Shown: piece by piece, positions 9,091-18,216 of the stretch | Position numbering within the stretch: position 1 is the stretch's first letter | Layout of the letters: the number at the start of each line of letters is the position of its first letter | DNA from: Phaeacidiphilus oryzae TH49 | GTDB taxonomy: Bacteria; Actinomycetota; Actinomycetes; Streptomycetales; Streptomycetaceae | Length of the DNA stretch: 64,000 nt | Direction of reading: 5' to 3' | NCBI RefSeq assembly: GCF_000744815.1 | Contig: NZ_JQMQ01000005.1 | Coordinates: forward strand, 6,794,096 to 6,858,095 | The notes under the pieces: generated by a model | The model's input: the letters and a program-made list of their open reading frames with translations, nothing else | Told to the model about the DNA's origin: nothing | The model's database searches: none | Program-made: the position numbers and the translations under genes

Positions 9091-10761
9091 CTAGCGAACC
9101 CGCACCGCCAGCAGGCACAGGTCGTCGTCGGAGCCCGAGGCAGGGTGCTCCGTCGCGGCCGCTTCACCGGTCGGCGTCAGCAGCGCCGCCCGGGCCAGTT
9201 CGAGGCAGTGCCTCGCGCCGGGATCCCGGCCGAGCGCCGGCGCCAGGGCGAGCAGCCGCTCCAACCGCCAGTCGGGGTGCCGGGACCGGCCGCGCAGCAG
9301 GCCGTCGGGGTGGCAGAGCAGGAGGTCGCCCGGGCGCAGCCGGACGCGCAGCGGCGGATAGCCGCCGCCGTGCGGGAGCGCCGTGCCGAGCAGCGGCCCG
9401 TTGCTGTCCTCCTGGGCACTCCGGGCGCCCCCGGCGCGACCGCCGAGGCGGTCCAGCGGCACGGCCCGCAGGACGCCGCGCGCGCCGGGGCGGAACAGCA
9501 GCGGCGCCGGATGGCCGGCGCGAGACCAGCTCAGCATCCGGGTGCGGGGCCGGTACCGCAGGCACAGCGCCGAGGCCAGCCGGGCGTCCGGTTCCTGGGC
9601 GGTGCAGGAGTCCTGAGCGGTGGAGGTCGCGAGGAGCAGGTCCACGGCGGAGAGGACCGCGGAGGGGCGGGCCCCGCCCGCCGCCACCGCGCGCAGCGAG
9701 GCGCGTACCCCGGCCATCGCGGCGGCGGCCTCCGGGCCGTGGCCGCCGACTCCGCCGAAGGTGAGGAGGACGTCCCCGTCCGGCAGGGTGAGGGCGTCGT
9801 ACCAGTCTCCGCCGACCCGGTCGAGGGCGCTGGAGGGGAGGTAGTCGCCGGCCAGTTCGAGGCCGGCCATCCGGCGGTGGGGGCGCGGCCAGGAGGGCAG
9901 CACCGCCTGCTGGAGCTCGACGGTGCGCCGGAGTTCGGCGCGGGCGCTGCGGCGCTCACGGACCAGCGCCTCCCGGGTCTCGCGCAGCGAGCGCTGGTCG
10001 CGGCGGAGTTCGGAGACGTCCCGGAGCAGCATCCAGAGCGAGCGGAAGGTGCCGTCCTCGGCGGGCACCGGCTCGCCCACGCAGTGGAGGGTGCGGACGG
10101 TGCCGTCGAGCCGAGTGACCCGCAGCTCGCCGTCCAGCGCGCGGCCGTCCACCAGCGAGGCGGTGACCATCGTGGCGAAGCGCTGCTGGTCCTCGGGGAA
10201 GAGGTGGGCCGGCAGCTGGTCGAGCGTCAGCGGGCCGTCCTCCTCCTCGCGGCCGAGCAGCCGGTAGGTCTCGGGGGACCAGACCACCCGGTCCTGGACG
10301 AGGTCCCACTCGGCGCTGCCGAGCCGGCCGAGCCGGCGCACCTCGGCGGGCGAGGGGGCGGCGGCCAGCTCCGCGGCGGTCAGCCGGGCGCGCCCGGCAG
10401 GCGCCGACGGCCCCTGCGGGAGGCGGGAGGCCTGGTGGCCGTCCCCGGCGGCCGCCTCGGCGGGCTCGGCCGGCTCGGCGTGCTCAGCCGCATCCTCATC
10501 GGACGGCCCGGAGGCCTCGGGCTCGTCCTGGGCCTCCTCCGACAGCTCGCCCAAGTAGCCGGAGAGGTCCCGTAGTTGACGGTCCGCCAGGTCGTAGACC
10601 GCGCGTCGCCAGCGGTCCAGATCGCTCCCGCCGGGAGCGGTCACCCGCCGGGCGTCGCCGAGTTCGGTGCGCAGTCGGCGCGTCTGCCGAAGCAGCGCGC
10701 GAACCGTGCCGGAGCGGTCGGGACGACCGTCTCTCGACGGCTCGCAGGTCGGCTGCTGCAT
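9091..10761 (-). CDS. PAS domain SpoIIE-type (PP2C) phosphatase, altered active site
   Basis: 556 residues. Order: N-terminal helical region with an acidic linker, a PAS domain at about 180-285 (WSPETYRLLGREEEDGPLTL to LWMLLRDVSEL), then a SpoIIE/PP2C phosphatase domain from about 305. GGDWYDAL and the final DDDLCLLAVRV are present. The metal-binding motif GDVxGHG reads GGVGGHG, so the Asp (position 337) is Gly; activity may be reduced or absent. Such proteins normally dephosphorylate anti-anti-sigma factors in stress or developmental switches. The ATG at 10761 has only a weak ribosome-binding site. Confidence 0.85.
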   Translation of the reverse strand: MQQPTCEPSRDGRPDRSGTVRALLRQTRRLRTELGDARRVTAPGGSDLDRWRRAVYDLADRQLRDLSGYLGELSEEAQDEPEASGPSDEDAAEHAEPAEPAEAAAGDGHQASRLPQGPSAPAGRARLTAAELAAAPSPAEVRRLGRLGSAEWDLVQDRVVWSPETYRLLGREEEDGPLTLDQLPAHLFPEDQQRFATMVTASLVDGRALDGELRVTRLDGTVRTLHCVGEPVPAEDGTFRSLWMLLRDVSELRRDQRSLRETREALVRERRSARAELRRTVELQQAVLPSWPRPHRRMAGLELAGDYLPSSALDRVGGDWYDALTLPDGDVLLTFGGVGGHGPEAAAAMAGVRASLRAVAAGGARPSAVLSAVDLLLATSTAQDSCTAQEPDARLASALCLRYRPRTRMLSWSRAGHPAPLLFRPGARGVLRAVPLDRLGGRAGGARSAQEDSNGPLLGTALPHGGGYPPLRVRLRPGDLLLCHPDGLLRGRSRHPDWRLERLLALAPALGRDPGARHCLELARAALLTPTGEAAATEHPASGSDDDLCLLAVRVR

Positions 10762-10890
10762 ACCCAGAACAATGGCACAGTCGACCCCGGGCCGTAACCG
10801 ATTCCGTCCAATTCGGGCCCGACATTCCTCCGGCATATGCCAATGAGTGGCCGCCGCCGCACCCCGGCTCACTCCCGCCGCACCCCCGCC

Positions 10891-12564
10891 TCACCCCCGC
10901 CCGCTCGGCACCCGCTCCAGCAGCCCCTCCCGCGCCTCCCGCGCGGCGCGCTCGCGCAGCTGGTAGTGGATCTTCTTGCCGGTGGAGGTGGTCGGCAGCG
11001 CGTCCACGAACCGGTACGCCCGCGGCCGCTTGTACGCGGCCAGCATCGGGTGCGCCCGGCAGTGCTTCTCGCAGTCGGCCGCCGTCAACTCCGGGTCCCG
11101 GCGGACCACATAGGCCGTCACCAGCTGGCCCCACTCCGGGTCCGGTGCGCCCACCACCGCCGAGTCCGCCACCCCGGGCAGCTCGTTGAGCACCTCCTCG
11201 ACCTGCACGGGATGGACGTTCTCGCCGCCGGAGAGGATCATGTCGTCCCGCCGCCCGACCACGGTGACGTACTCGTCCTCGTCCCAGGTGGCCAGGTCGC
11301 CGATGTACAGCCAGCCGTCCCGGAAGTTCTCCGCCTCCTCCTCCGGCCGGCCGGCGTACCCGTAACCGGACTTGGGGGAGCGGACGATCACCTCGCCGAC
11401 CTCCTGCCCGTCCTTGGCCGCCAGGTCGTCGGCCGCCGCCCGCCGGCCCTCGTACACCCGGACCACCCGCACGTCGTCGTCCGTGCAGGCCCGTCCCGCG
11501 CTGCCGGCGTGCTCCGGCAGGTCGGCCGGCCGCAGGAAGGTGTTCCAGAACGCCTCGGTGGTGCCGTAGCCGTTGAAGATCCGGGGCGTCAGCAGCTCCT
11601 GGTAGCGCAGGCAGGCCGCTCGCTCCAGCGGCGCGCCCATGGTCACCACCCCGCGCAGCGAGGACAGGTCGCGCGGCCGGGCCTGCTGCGCGTCCGCCAG
11701 CCGCTCCAGGTTGGTCGGCGCGCCGATCAGGAAGGTCAGCCGGCGCTCCTCCACCAGATCCAGCACCCGGTCGGGGTCGAAGTGCCGCAGCGGCACCACC
11801 TCGCCGCCCACGTAGAAGACCGGGTTCGGCCCGCCCGAGTAGAGCCCGCCGCGGTGGAACCACGGCGTCATGTTGAGGGTGCGGTCCTCCGGCGAGAGCG
11901 GGAAGTGCATGATGACGTCGTGCGCCGAGAGCACCTCGGTGGCGTTGTTCAGCGGCACGCCCTTCGGCATCCCGGTCGTCCCCGAGGTGTACAGCCGCGT
12001 GGTCTCGGCGTAGATCCCGCCGCTCGGCTCCGCCGGCGCGGGCAGCCCGTCGCCCCGCCCCAGCAGCTCCCAGAAGTCCACCGAGCCGTCCAGCACCCGG
12101 CCGTCCGCCGGCCCGGCGTGCACCAGCAGCGCGGGCCGGCCGGCGTCCCCGGCCAGCGCCAGTGCCCGGCCCGCCTCCTCGCCGACCGAGGTGTCGTAGA
12201 CGAAGACCCGGGGTTCCCCGGTGGTCAGCACATGCGCCGTCTCGCCCGGCGCCAGGCGGAAGTTGACCGGCGAGGCCACCGCGCCCATCCGCTGCGCGGC
12301 CAGCCACAGCAGCGCGAACTCGGGCCCGTTCAGCAGCTGGAAGGCGAGGAGGTCGCCCTCCCGGACCCCGGCCCCGGCCAGCGCCGCCGCCAACCGGTCG
12401 ACGTCCGCGCCGAGTTCGGCGTAGGTCCAGCTGCGGCCGGTCTCCGGGTCGGACATCGCGGTCGACCGCGGGTACCGGTGGGTGTTGCGCCGGAAGCCGG
12501 CCGCGTAGGTGAAGTTCTGCTCGAACACCGACCGGAAGCCGGCCGGGTCGTAGGTGGTAGCCAT
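10891..12564 (-). CDS. AMP-dependent acyl-CoA synthetase/ligase
   Basis: 557 residues of the ANL adenylating superfamily. The ATP-binding P-loop reads YTSGTTGMPKG, the adenine loop NGYGTTEAFWN, the hinge motif WLYIGDLATWDE, and the C-terminal catalytic Lys lies in TSTGKKIHYQL. It activates a carboxylic acid through an acyl-adenylate and transfers it to CoA (or a carrier protein). ATG at 12564 has a GAAGGA site 8 bp upstream. It is the last gene of the minus-strand block that starts with the EPSPS-ligase fusion, 46 bp after fabF, so it probably serves the same pathway. Substrate not predictable from sequence. Confidence 0.9.
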   Translation of the reverse strand: MATTYDPAGFRSVFEQNFTYAAGFRRNTHRYPRSTAMSDPETGRSWTYAELGADVDRLAAALAGAGVREGDLLAFQLLNGPEFALLWLAAQRMGAVASPVNFRLAPGETAHVLTTGEPRVFVYDTSVGEEAGRALALAGDAGRPALLVHAGPADGRVLDGSVDFWELLGRGDGLPAPAEPSGGIYAETTRLYTSGTTGMPKGVPLNNATEVLSAHDVIMHFPLSPEDRTLNMTPWFHRGGLYSGGPNPVFYVGGEVVPLRHFDPDRVLDLVEERRLTFLIGAPTNLERLADAQQARPRDLSSLRGVVTMGAPLERAACLRYQELLTPRIFNGYGTTEAFWNTFLRPADLPEHAGSAGRACTDDDVRVVRVYEGRRAAADDLAAKDGQEVGEVIVRSPKSGYGYAGRPEEEAENFRDGWLYIGDLATWDEDEYVTVVGRRDDMILSGGENVHPVQVEEVLNELPGVADSAVVGAPDPEWGQLVTAYVVRRDPELTAADCEKHCRAHPMLAAYKRPRAYRFVDALPTTSTGKKIHYQLRERAAREAREGLLERVPSGRG

Positions 12565-12610
12565 CTCGTCGATCCTTCTTCGTACATCCAAGGGTGAGCG
12601 CGCCGGGCGC

Positions 12611-13864
12611 TCAGACTGCCCGCAGCACGGCCACGCAGTTCTGGCCGCCGAAGCCGAACGCGTTCACCGCCGCGGTCCGCACCTCGCTCTTCCGCGCCTC
12701 GTTGGGCACGTAGTCGAGGTCGCACTCCTCGCCGGGGGTCTCCAGGTTGATCGTCGGCGGGACCACGCCGTCCCGGATGGCCAGCGCGCTGACCATGGCG
12801 CTCAACGCGCCCGCGGCGCCGATCAGATGACCCACCATCGACTTCGGCGAGCTGACCAGCAGGTCGTAGGCGTCGGCGCCGTAGGCGGCGCGGATCGCCT
12901 TGGTCTCGGCGAGGTCGTTGATCCGGGTCGAGGTGCCGTGGGCGCAGATGTAGTCCACGTCCCCCGGCGCGGTGCCGGTGTTCCGCAGCGCCAGCCGCAT
13001 CGCCCGGGTGGCGTGCTCGCCGGACGGGTCCGGGGCGCTGACGTGGAAGGCGTCCGAGGTCAGCGCGCCGCCGACGACCTCGGCGTAGGCCCGGGCCCCG
13101 CGCGCCCTGGCATGCTCGGCCGACTCCAGCACGGTGATCACCGCGCCCTCGCCGAAGACGAACCCGTCCCGGTCGGCGTCGAACGGCCGGGAGGCCCGGG
13201 TCGGGTCGTCGTTCCGCCGGGACAGCGCGCCCATGTTGGAGAGCCCGGTGAACATCACCGGGGTGATCGCCGAGTCCGTCCCGCCCGCGATCACCACGTC
13301 CGCCTCGCCGGACTGGATCAGCCGCTTGCCCTCAAGCAGCGCGTGGATCCCGCTGGCGCAGGCCAGCGCCGAGGCGTTGACGGGCCCGTGGGCGCCGACG
13401 TCGATCGCCACCTCGCAGGCGGGCATGTTCGGGATCACCGAGGAGACGAAGTACGGGGAGACCTGCCGCGGGTCGGCGTGCATGGTGTCCACGGCCTGCT
13501 CGACGCCGTCCATCCCGGCCACCGCGTTGTTCACGATGACGCCCAGCCGGGTGCCGTCCACGGTGCCGCCCGCCTCGACCCCGGCGTCCGCGACGGCCTC
13601 CCGGGCCGCGGCGACCGCCAGCTGGGAGAACCTGGCCGAGCGGCGCTGCCGCTTGCGGTCCAGGAACCCGGCCGGATCGAAGTCCTTGACCTCGGCGGCG
13701 ATGGTGGTCGGCAGGCCGAGCCCGGCCGCGTCGAAGCGGGTGATCGGGCCGACGCCGGACCGCCCGGCGAGCAGCGCCTGCCAGGTGCTCTCCCGGTCGT
13801 TGCCCACCGGGGTGACGGCGCCGATGCCCGTCACCACCACCTGGACCTGGTTATTGCTCGACAC
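12611..13864 (-). CDS. fabF: Beta-ketoacyl-ACP synthase II
   Basis: 417 residues, full length for FabF. The catalytic triad is complete: Cys169 in ALACASGIHALLEG, His in CAHGTSTRINDLAET and His in SMVGHLIGAAGALSA; the C-terminal GFGGQNCV is also present. The GTG start at 13864 has a perfect AGGAGGAC site. The enzyme condenses acyl-ACP with malonyl-ACP. No ACP, FabH or FabD gene lies beside it, so it is probably not the housekeeping fab operon. Its place between the dienoyl-CoA-reductase-like gene and an acyl-CoA ligase suggests elongation of a dedicated acyl group. Confidence 0.92.
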   Translation of the reverse strand: MSSNNQVQVVVTGIGAVTPVGNDRESTWQALLAGRSGVGPITRFDAAGLGLPTTIAAEVKDFDPAGFLDRKRQRRSARFSQLAVAAAREAVADAGVEAGGTVDGTRLGVIVNNAVAGMDGVEQAVDTMHADPRQVSPYFVSSVIPNMPACEVAIDVGAHGPVNASALACASGIHALLEGKRLIQSGEADVVIAGGTDSAITPVMFTGLSNMGALSRRNDDPTRASRPFDADRDGFVFGEGAVITVLESAEHARARGARAYAEVVGGALTSDAFHVSAPDPSGEHATRAMRLALRNTGTAPGDVDYICAHGTSTRINDLAETKAIRAAYGADAYDLLVSSPKSMVGHLIGAAGALSAMVSALAIRDGVVPPTINLETPGEECDLDYVPNEARKSEVRTAAVNAFGFGGQNCVAVLRAV

Positions 13865-13980
13865 GGGTCTGTCCTCCTGAGTCTCCGTTGGCGTTCTTCG
13901 TTCTTCGTTCTTCGCACTGGGCCGGCTCTCCGCTGTCGCCGGACGGCCGCCCGCCCGTGGGTGCGGCGGGCCGGGGCACC

Positions 13981-16132
13981 TCAGCCGCCGCCGGCCGTCA
14001 GGGCGTACGCCGCCTCGATCCCCTCGGTGGTGGCCCGGACCGCGTTCAGCCGCTCGGTCGAGGCCGCACCGCCGGCCACCCGGAACGGGATCCCGGCCGC
14101 CTCCAGCACCTCCGTCGCCGCGAGCTGCGGTTCCTGCCCGGCGGCGACCACCACGCTGTCCGCGGGCAGCAGCCGCTCCGTTCCGCTCGCGGCGTCCACG
14201 ACCACCACCCCCTCGGCGGTGATCTCCCGGTACCCGACCCCGGTCACCGTCTCCACCCCCCGCGCCCGCAGCGCGGCCAGCTGCACCCACTTGGTACTCG
14301 CCCCGATCCCGGCGCCGACCCGCCCGGAGCGGCGCACCACCGTCACCCTGCGCGCGGCCCGGGCCGGCCGCACCGGGCCGGCCGGGGCGCCGAGCCCGGC
14401 CTCCCCGATCCCGTACTCCGCGAAGAACCGCTCGACGCCGCCCTTCTCCTGAGGGCTCGTCAGCAGATGGGCGACGTCGACCGCGATCCCGCCGCCGCCG
14501 ATCACCACCACCCGCTCGCCGAGCGCGGCCGGATCCGCGAGCGCCTGCTGGTAGTCCACGACGTGGTCGAGCGCGGTGCCGGGAATCGCCGGCCGCCGCG
14601 GCAGCACCCCGCTGGCCAGCACGGCCCCGTCGAACCCCCGCAACTCGGCGAGGTCCCCCCACCCGATCCGCCGGCCGAGTCGCAGCTCGACCCCGAGCTC
14701 CGCCAACTCCCGCACCCGATGCGCCACCGCGTCCCCGTACGCCTCCTTGCCGGGCACCCGCCCGGCCATCAGGAACTGCCCGCCGGCCTCCGACCGAGCT
14801 TCGAAGACGGTCACCGCACACCCAAGCCGCGCAAACCCCCGAGCCGCCTCCAGCCCGGCGGGCCCGGCCCGATCACGGCAAACCGCCGCCGCTGGGTCCC
14901 TAGACCGGCTCGCTGGGTCCCCCGACCGGCCCCCGGGTTCCCCGACCGCCTCCCGGGCTCCCGCTCGCCGGCGGGAGGGAGCCGGCGCGGTCCGCCGGCA
15001 GCCGCCACTCCAGGGAGGGGAACTCCAACTCCCGGCCCGCGCGCGGGTTCACCAGGCAGGAGACCGGGGTCTCGCCGAAGGAGCGGTCGATGCAGGCCTG
15101 GTTGCAGGCGATGCACAGCTCCACTGAGGACTCCCGGCCCGCCCGCGTCTTGGCGACGATCGCCGGATCGGCGAGGAACGGCCGGGCCAGCGCGACGAAG
15201 TCGACCCCGCCGCCGGACAGCGCCTCCTCCACCTCGGAGAGGCGGGTGAAGCGGTTGGAGGCGACGACCGGCAGCTCCCCGTGCCCCGCCCCGCGCAGCG
15301 CGCGCTTCACCGCCTCGGCATACCGCAGCCAGGCGCCCCCCGGCACCACCGCCTGCACCGTAGGCACCGGCGACTCGTGCCAGCCGACCCCCACCGCCAG
15401 CGCGTCCGCCCCCGCACCGGCCAGCGCCACCGCGAGCGCGGCGACCTCCGCCGCCGGCGTGCCGTCCTCCACCAGGTCCGCCCCCGACATCCGGAACAGC
15501 ACCGGGAAGTCCGGCCCCACCGCCGCCCGGACCGCGCGCAGCACCTCCACCGGGAAGCGCCGCCGCCGCTCGGGATCCCCGCCCCAGTCGTCCTCCCGCC
15601 GGTTGGTGGCCGGCGCGGTGAACTGGTTGATCAGGTACCCCTCGGAGCCCATCACCTCGACGCCGTCGAAGCCGAGCTCCCGGGCCAGCTCCGCGCCCCG
15701 CGCGAAGTCGCCTATCACGGCCCGGATCTGATGGTCCGTCAATTCAGTGGCGGTGTCCCGGGTGAACCGCGAGTACACCGCCGACGGCGCCACCGCGGGC
15801 CCGCCCAGCCGGTACCGCCCGGCGTGGAACAGCTGAAGGGCGACCGTTCCGCCGGCCGCGTGGACGGCCTCCACCACGGCGCGCAGCACCGGCCGCGCCC
15901 CCGCGTCGGTGAGCACCGCGTACCCCGGTCCGCCCGCCCCCTCCGGGGCGACCGCCGCCCCGCCGGTGACGATCAGCCCGGCGCCGCCGCGCACCCGCTC
16001 GGCGTAGAAGGCCGCGAGCGCCGCGCCGCCGTCGCCTGCGGCCTCCAGATTGAGGTGCATGGCGCTCATCAGCACGCGATGCGGCAGTCGCAGCGCGCCG
16101 ATCGCGCCCGGTCGGAACACCTGGTCGAGCAT
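13981..16132 (-). pseudogene. 2,4-dienoyl-CoA reductase-like flavoprotein (FadH type), frameshifted as sequenced
   Basis: Three reading frames together give one FadH-like enzyme of about 717 residues. Residues 1-380 form an FMN-binding old-yellow-enzyme barrel ending in the [4Fe-4S] motif CIACNQAC...C (start ATG 16132 with an AGGAGG site). A repetitive linker follows (14890-14960), then an FAD/NAD-binding half with VIGxGPAG, FEARSEAGGQF and VVIGGGGIAVD. The frame breaks in the linker and again at about 14865-14880, where ATCGGGCCGGG appears to lack one G. The total of 2152 nt becomes divisible by 3 when two bases are added. Probably intact in the organism. Role: NADPH-dependent reduction of conjugated dienoyl-CoA. 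Confidence 0.8.
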
Positions 16133-16173
16133 GCGGGGGCCTCCTCCTCGTCTCGGGGTCGCTCGTCGCGCCG

Positions 16174-17004
16174 CTACGCGTCCCGCCGCGGCCGCGGCGG
16201 CAGCGCCAGCTCCGGCCCGGCGTCGGCGAAGTACGGCGGCGCGACCACGCTCAGCCCGCCGTCCACCACCAGCGTCTGCCCGGTGATGTACCCGGCGCCC
16301 TCGCCGAGGAGGAACGCCACCGTGTCCGCGACCTCCTGCACGCTGCCCGGCCGTCCCGCCGGGATCTTCTCCAGCACGGACTCCATCTCCGGCATCCCCG
16401 GCACGCCGTAGAAGAACTCCAGCGAGTCGGAGTCGATCAGCCCGCCGTTCACCGCGTTCACGTTGATCCGGTACGGCGCGAACTCCACCGCCATGTACCG
16501 CACCCAGGCCTCGATCGCGGCCTTCATCGCGCCCAGCGCCGCATACGTCGGATACGCCCGGATGGATCCGTAGGAGGACAGCGCGACGATCCGCCCGCCG
16601 CGGTCCATCAGCTTCACGGCCTCCTGCGCGCCCAGCACGAACGGCCGCAGGTTCATCGCGTAGGACCGGTCCAGGTGGTGCGGCTTGACGTCGACGATGT
16701 TCTTGAAGGCCGCGGCCGCCGCGTTGGAGACGAAGGCGTCCAGCCGCCCGGCCTTCTCCGCGACGGCGTCGAAGAGCGACCGCACGCCCTCCACCGTCTC
16801 CACGTCCGCCCGCACGGCGAAGCCGCGCCCGCCGAGCTCCTCGATCTCGCCGACCACCTTCTCGGCCAGCTCGGCGTTCTTCTTGTAGTTGACGACGACC
16901 GTGCCGCCGTCCCGGGCCAGGGTCAGCGCCAGTGCCCGGCCGATGCCCCGGGAGGCACCGGTGATCAGCGAGACCTTCCCGCCCTGCTGCTGACGCCCCG
17001 TCAC
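16174..17004 (-). CDS. FabL/ChcA-like enoyl reductase (SDR superfamily)
   Basis: 276 residues. The cofactor motif TGASRGIG is at residues 15-22. The active site is not the usual YxxxK: Tyr154 and Lys161 form YX6K, the enoyl-reductase signature of FabI/FabL, and the region SSYGSIRAY...KAAIEAWVRYMAVEFAP closely follows NADPH-dependent FabL (enoyl-ACP reductase III). ChcA, the 1-cyclohexenylcarbonyl-CoA reductase of cyclohexanecarboxyl-CoA formation, is also an SDR enoyl reductase, and the neighbours here fit that role better than housekeeping fatty-acid synthesis. The GTG start overlaps the acyl-CoA dehydrogenase stop (GTGA), so translation is coupled. Confidence 0.85.
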   Translation of the reverse strand: MTGRQQQGGKVSLITGASRGIGRALALTLARDGGTVVVNYKKNAELAEKVVGEIEELGGRGFAVRADVETVEGVRSLFDAVAEKAGRLDAFVSNAAAAAFKNIVDVKPHHLDRSYAMNLRPFVLGAQEAVKLMDRGGRIVALSSYGSIRAYPTYAALGAMKAAIEAWVRYMAVEFAPYRINVNAVNGGLIDSDSLEFFYGVPGMPEMESVLEKIPAGRPGSVQEVADTVAFLLGEGAGYITGQTLVVDGGLSVVAPPYFADAGPELALPPRPRRDA

Positions 17005-18164
17005 CTGCCCGCCCCCTTCAGGCCACCGGCCGCCCGCAGCAGCTCACGGAAGACCACCGTCTTCTGGATCTCGTTGGTGCCCTCCTCGAAACGCTGGGCG
17101 CGCGCGTCCCGGTAGACCCGCTCGATCTTCTCGGACTTCCAGTAGCCGAGACCGCCGTGCACCTGCAGCGCCTTGTCGGTCACCGCGGTCAGCATGGTCA
17201 CCGCGTGCATCTTGGCCATCGAGGACTGCAGCGAGGCGTCCGCCGCCCCCTCCTCGTACCGCCGGGCCGCGTGGAGCACCAGCTGCCGCGCGGCCTCGAT
17301 GTCGGCCTGGTTCTCGGCCAGCATGAACTGGATCGCCTGCCGCTGCGCCAGCGCCTTCCCGAAGGTCACCCGCTCCCGCGCGTAGCCGACCGCCAGCTCC
17401 TGCGCCCGGGCGGCCAGGCCGACGCAGCTCATCGCCACCGAGATCCGGGACGGGGTGAGGAAGCCGCCGAGGAAGACCTCGAGACCCTCGCCCTCCCTCC
17501 CGAGCCGGTTGCCCACCGGCACCGGCGTCCGGTCGAAGGTCAGCCGGGCGTGGTCGGTGCCGGTGACGCCCATGGTGTTGGAGGTGTCCTCGACGGTCAC
17601 CCCGGCCGCGTCCCGCGGCACCATCAGCGCGACCGTGCCCTCGCCGCCGGCGCTGCCCTCGAGCCGGGCCAGCAGCAGCCAGTAGTCGCAGCGCACCCCG
17701 AAGGTGATCAGGTGCTTGCGGCCGGAGAGGTAGTAGGTGTCGCCCTCCCGCTCGACCGAGGTGGTGATGTCCGCGCCGGTGCCGTTGCCCGGCTCGGTCA
17801 GGGTGAAGGCCACCTTGATCTCGCCGGTGATCGCCGGGATGACGAACCGCTTGCGCTGCTCCTCGTCGGCGTGGCCGTCCATGGCCCGCCAGATCCCGTT
17901 CACCACGTGGACGATCATGCGGACCGAGCCGTGCGAGCGGGAGAAGACGTCCATCAGCTCCATCCACTGGACGAAGCCGAGCCCGCGCCCGCCGTACTCG
18001 ACCGGGGCGGCCATCCGCAGATAGCCGCGGTCGTTCAGCTCGGTCCACAGCTCCTCGGGGACCTCACCGGTCTCCTCGATGCGCTCGGCCCAGTCCTCGC
18101 CGGGGCCGCGCACCCACTCCTCGACCTCGGCGCGCAGCCGGGCGAACTCCTGAGGGTCGATCAC
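17001..18164 (-). CDS. Acyl-CoA dehydrogenase
   Basis: 387 residues, normal length. The family signatures AFTLTEPGNGTGADITT (flavin/substrate region), a central beta-domain and QVHGGLGY are all present; the catalytic base is Glu361 in FEEGTNEIQ. It introduces an alpha,beta double bond into an acyl-CoA, passing electrons to ETF. The GTG start at 18164 has a GAAGG site. It lies 52 bp downstream of the EPSPS-ligase fusion and overlaps the enoyl reductase by 4 bp. In a shikimate-to-cyclohexanecarboxylate type pathway it could act on a ring acyl-CoA; that assignment is an inference from the neighbours. Confidence 0.92.
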   Translation of the reverse strand: MIDPQEFARLRAEVEEWVRGPGEDWAERIEETGEVPEELWTELNDRGYLRMAAPVEYGGRGLGFVQWMELMDVFSRSHGSVRMIVHVVNGIWRAMDGHADEEQRKRFVIPAITGEIKVAFTLTEPGNGTGADITTSVEREGDTYYLSGRKHLITFGVRCDYWLLLARLEGSAGGEGTVALMVPRDAAGVTVEDTSNTMGVTGTDHARLTFDRTPVPVGNRLGREGEGLEVFLGGFLTPSRISVAMSCVGLAARAQELAVGYARERVTFGKALAQRQAIQFMLAENQADIEAARQLVLHAARRYEEGAADASLQSSMAKMHAVTMLTAVTDKALQVHGGLGYWKSEKIERVYRDARAQRFEEGTNEIQKTVVFRELLRAAGGLKGAGR

Positions 18165-18216
18165 GTGTCGTGTGCCTTCCGTGTGTTGGGTTCCTCGCGG
18201 TCGCCGGCCGCCTCCG

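Noticed and set aside
13981..16132. Two separate genes (an old-yellow-enzyme and an NAD-binding oxidoreductase)
   Set aside because: The middle segment VIGxGP is in a third frame and both parts lie in the order of FadH; one-base additions give a single full-length protein.
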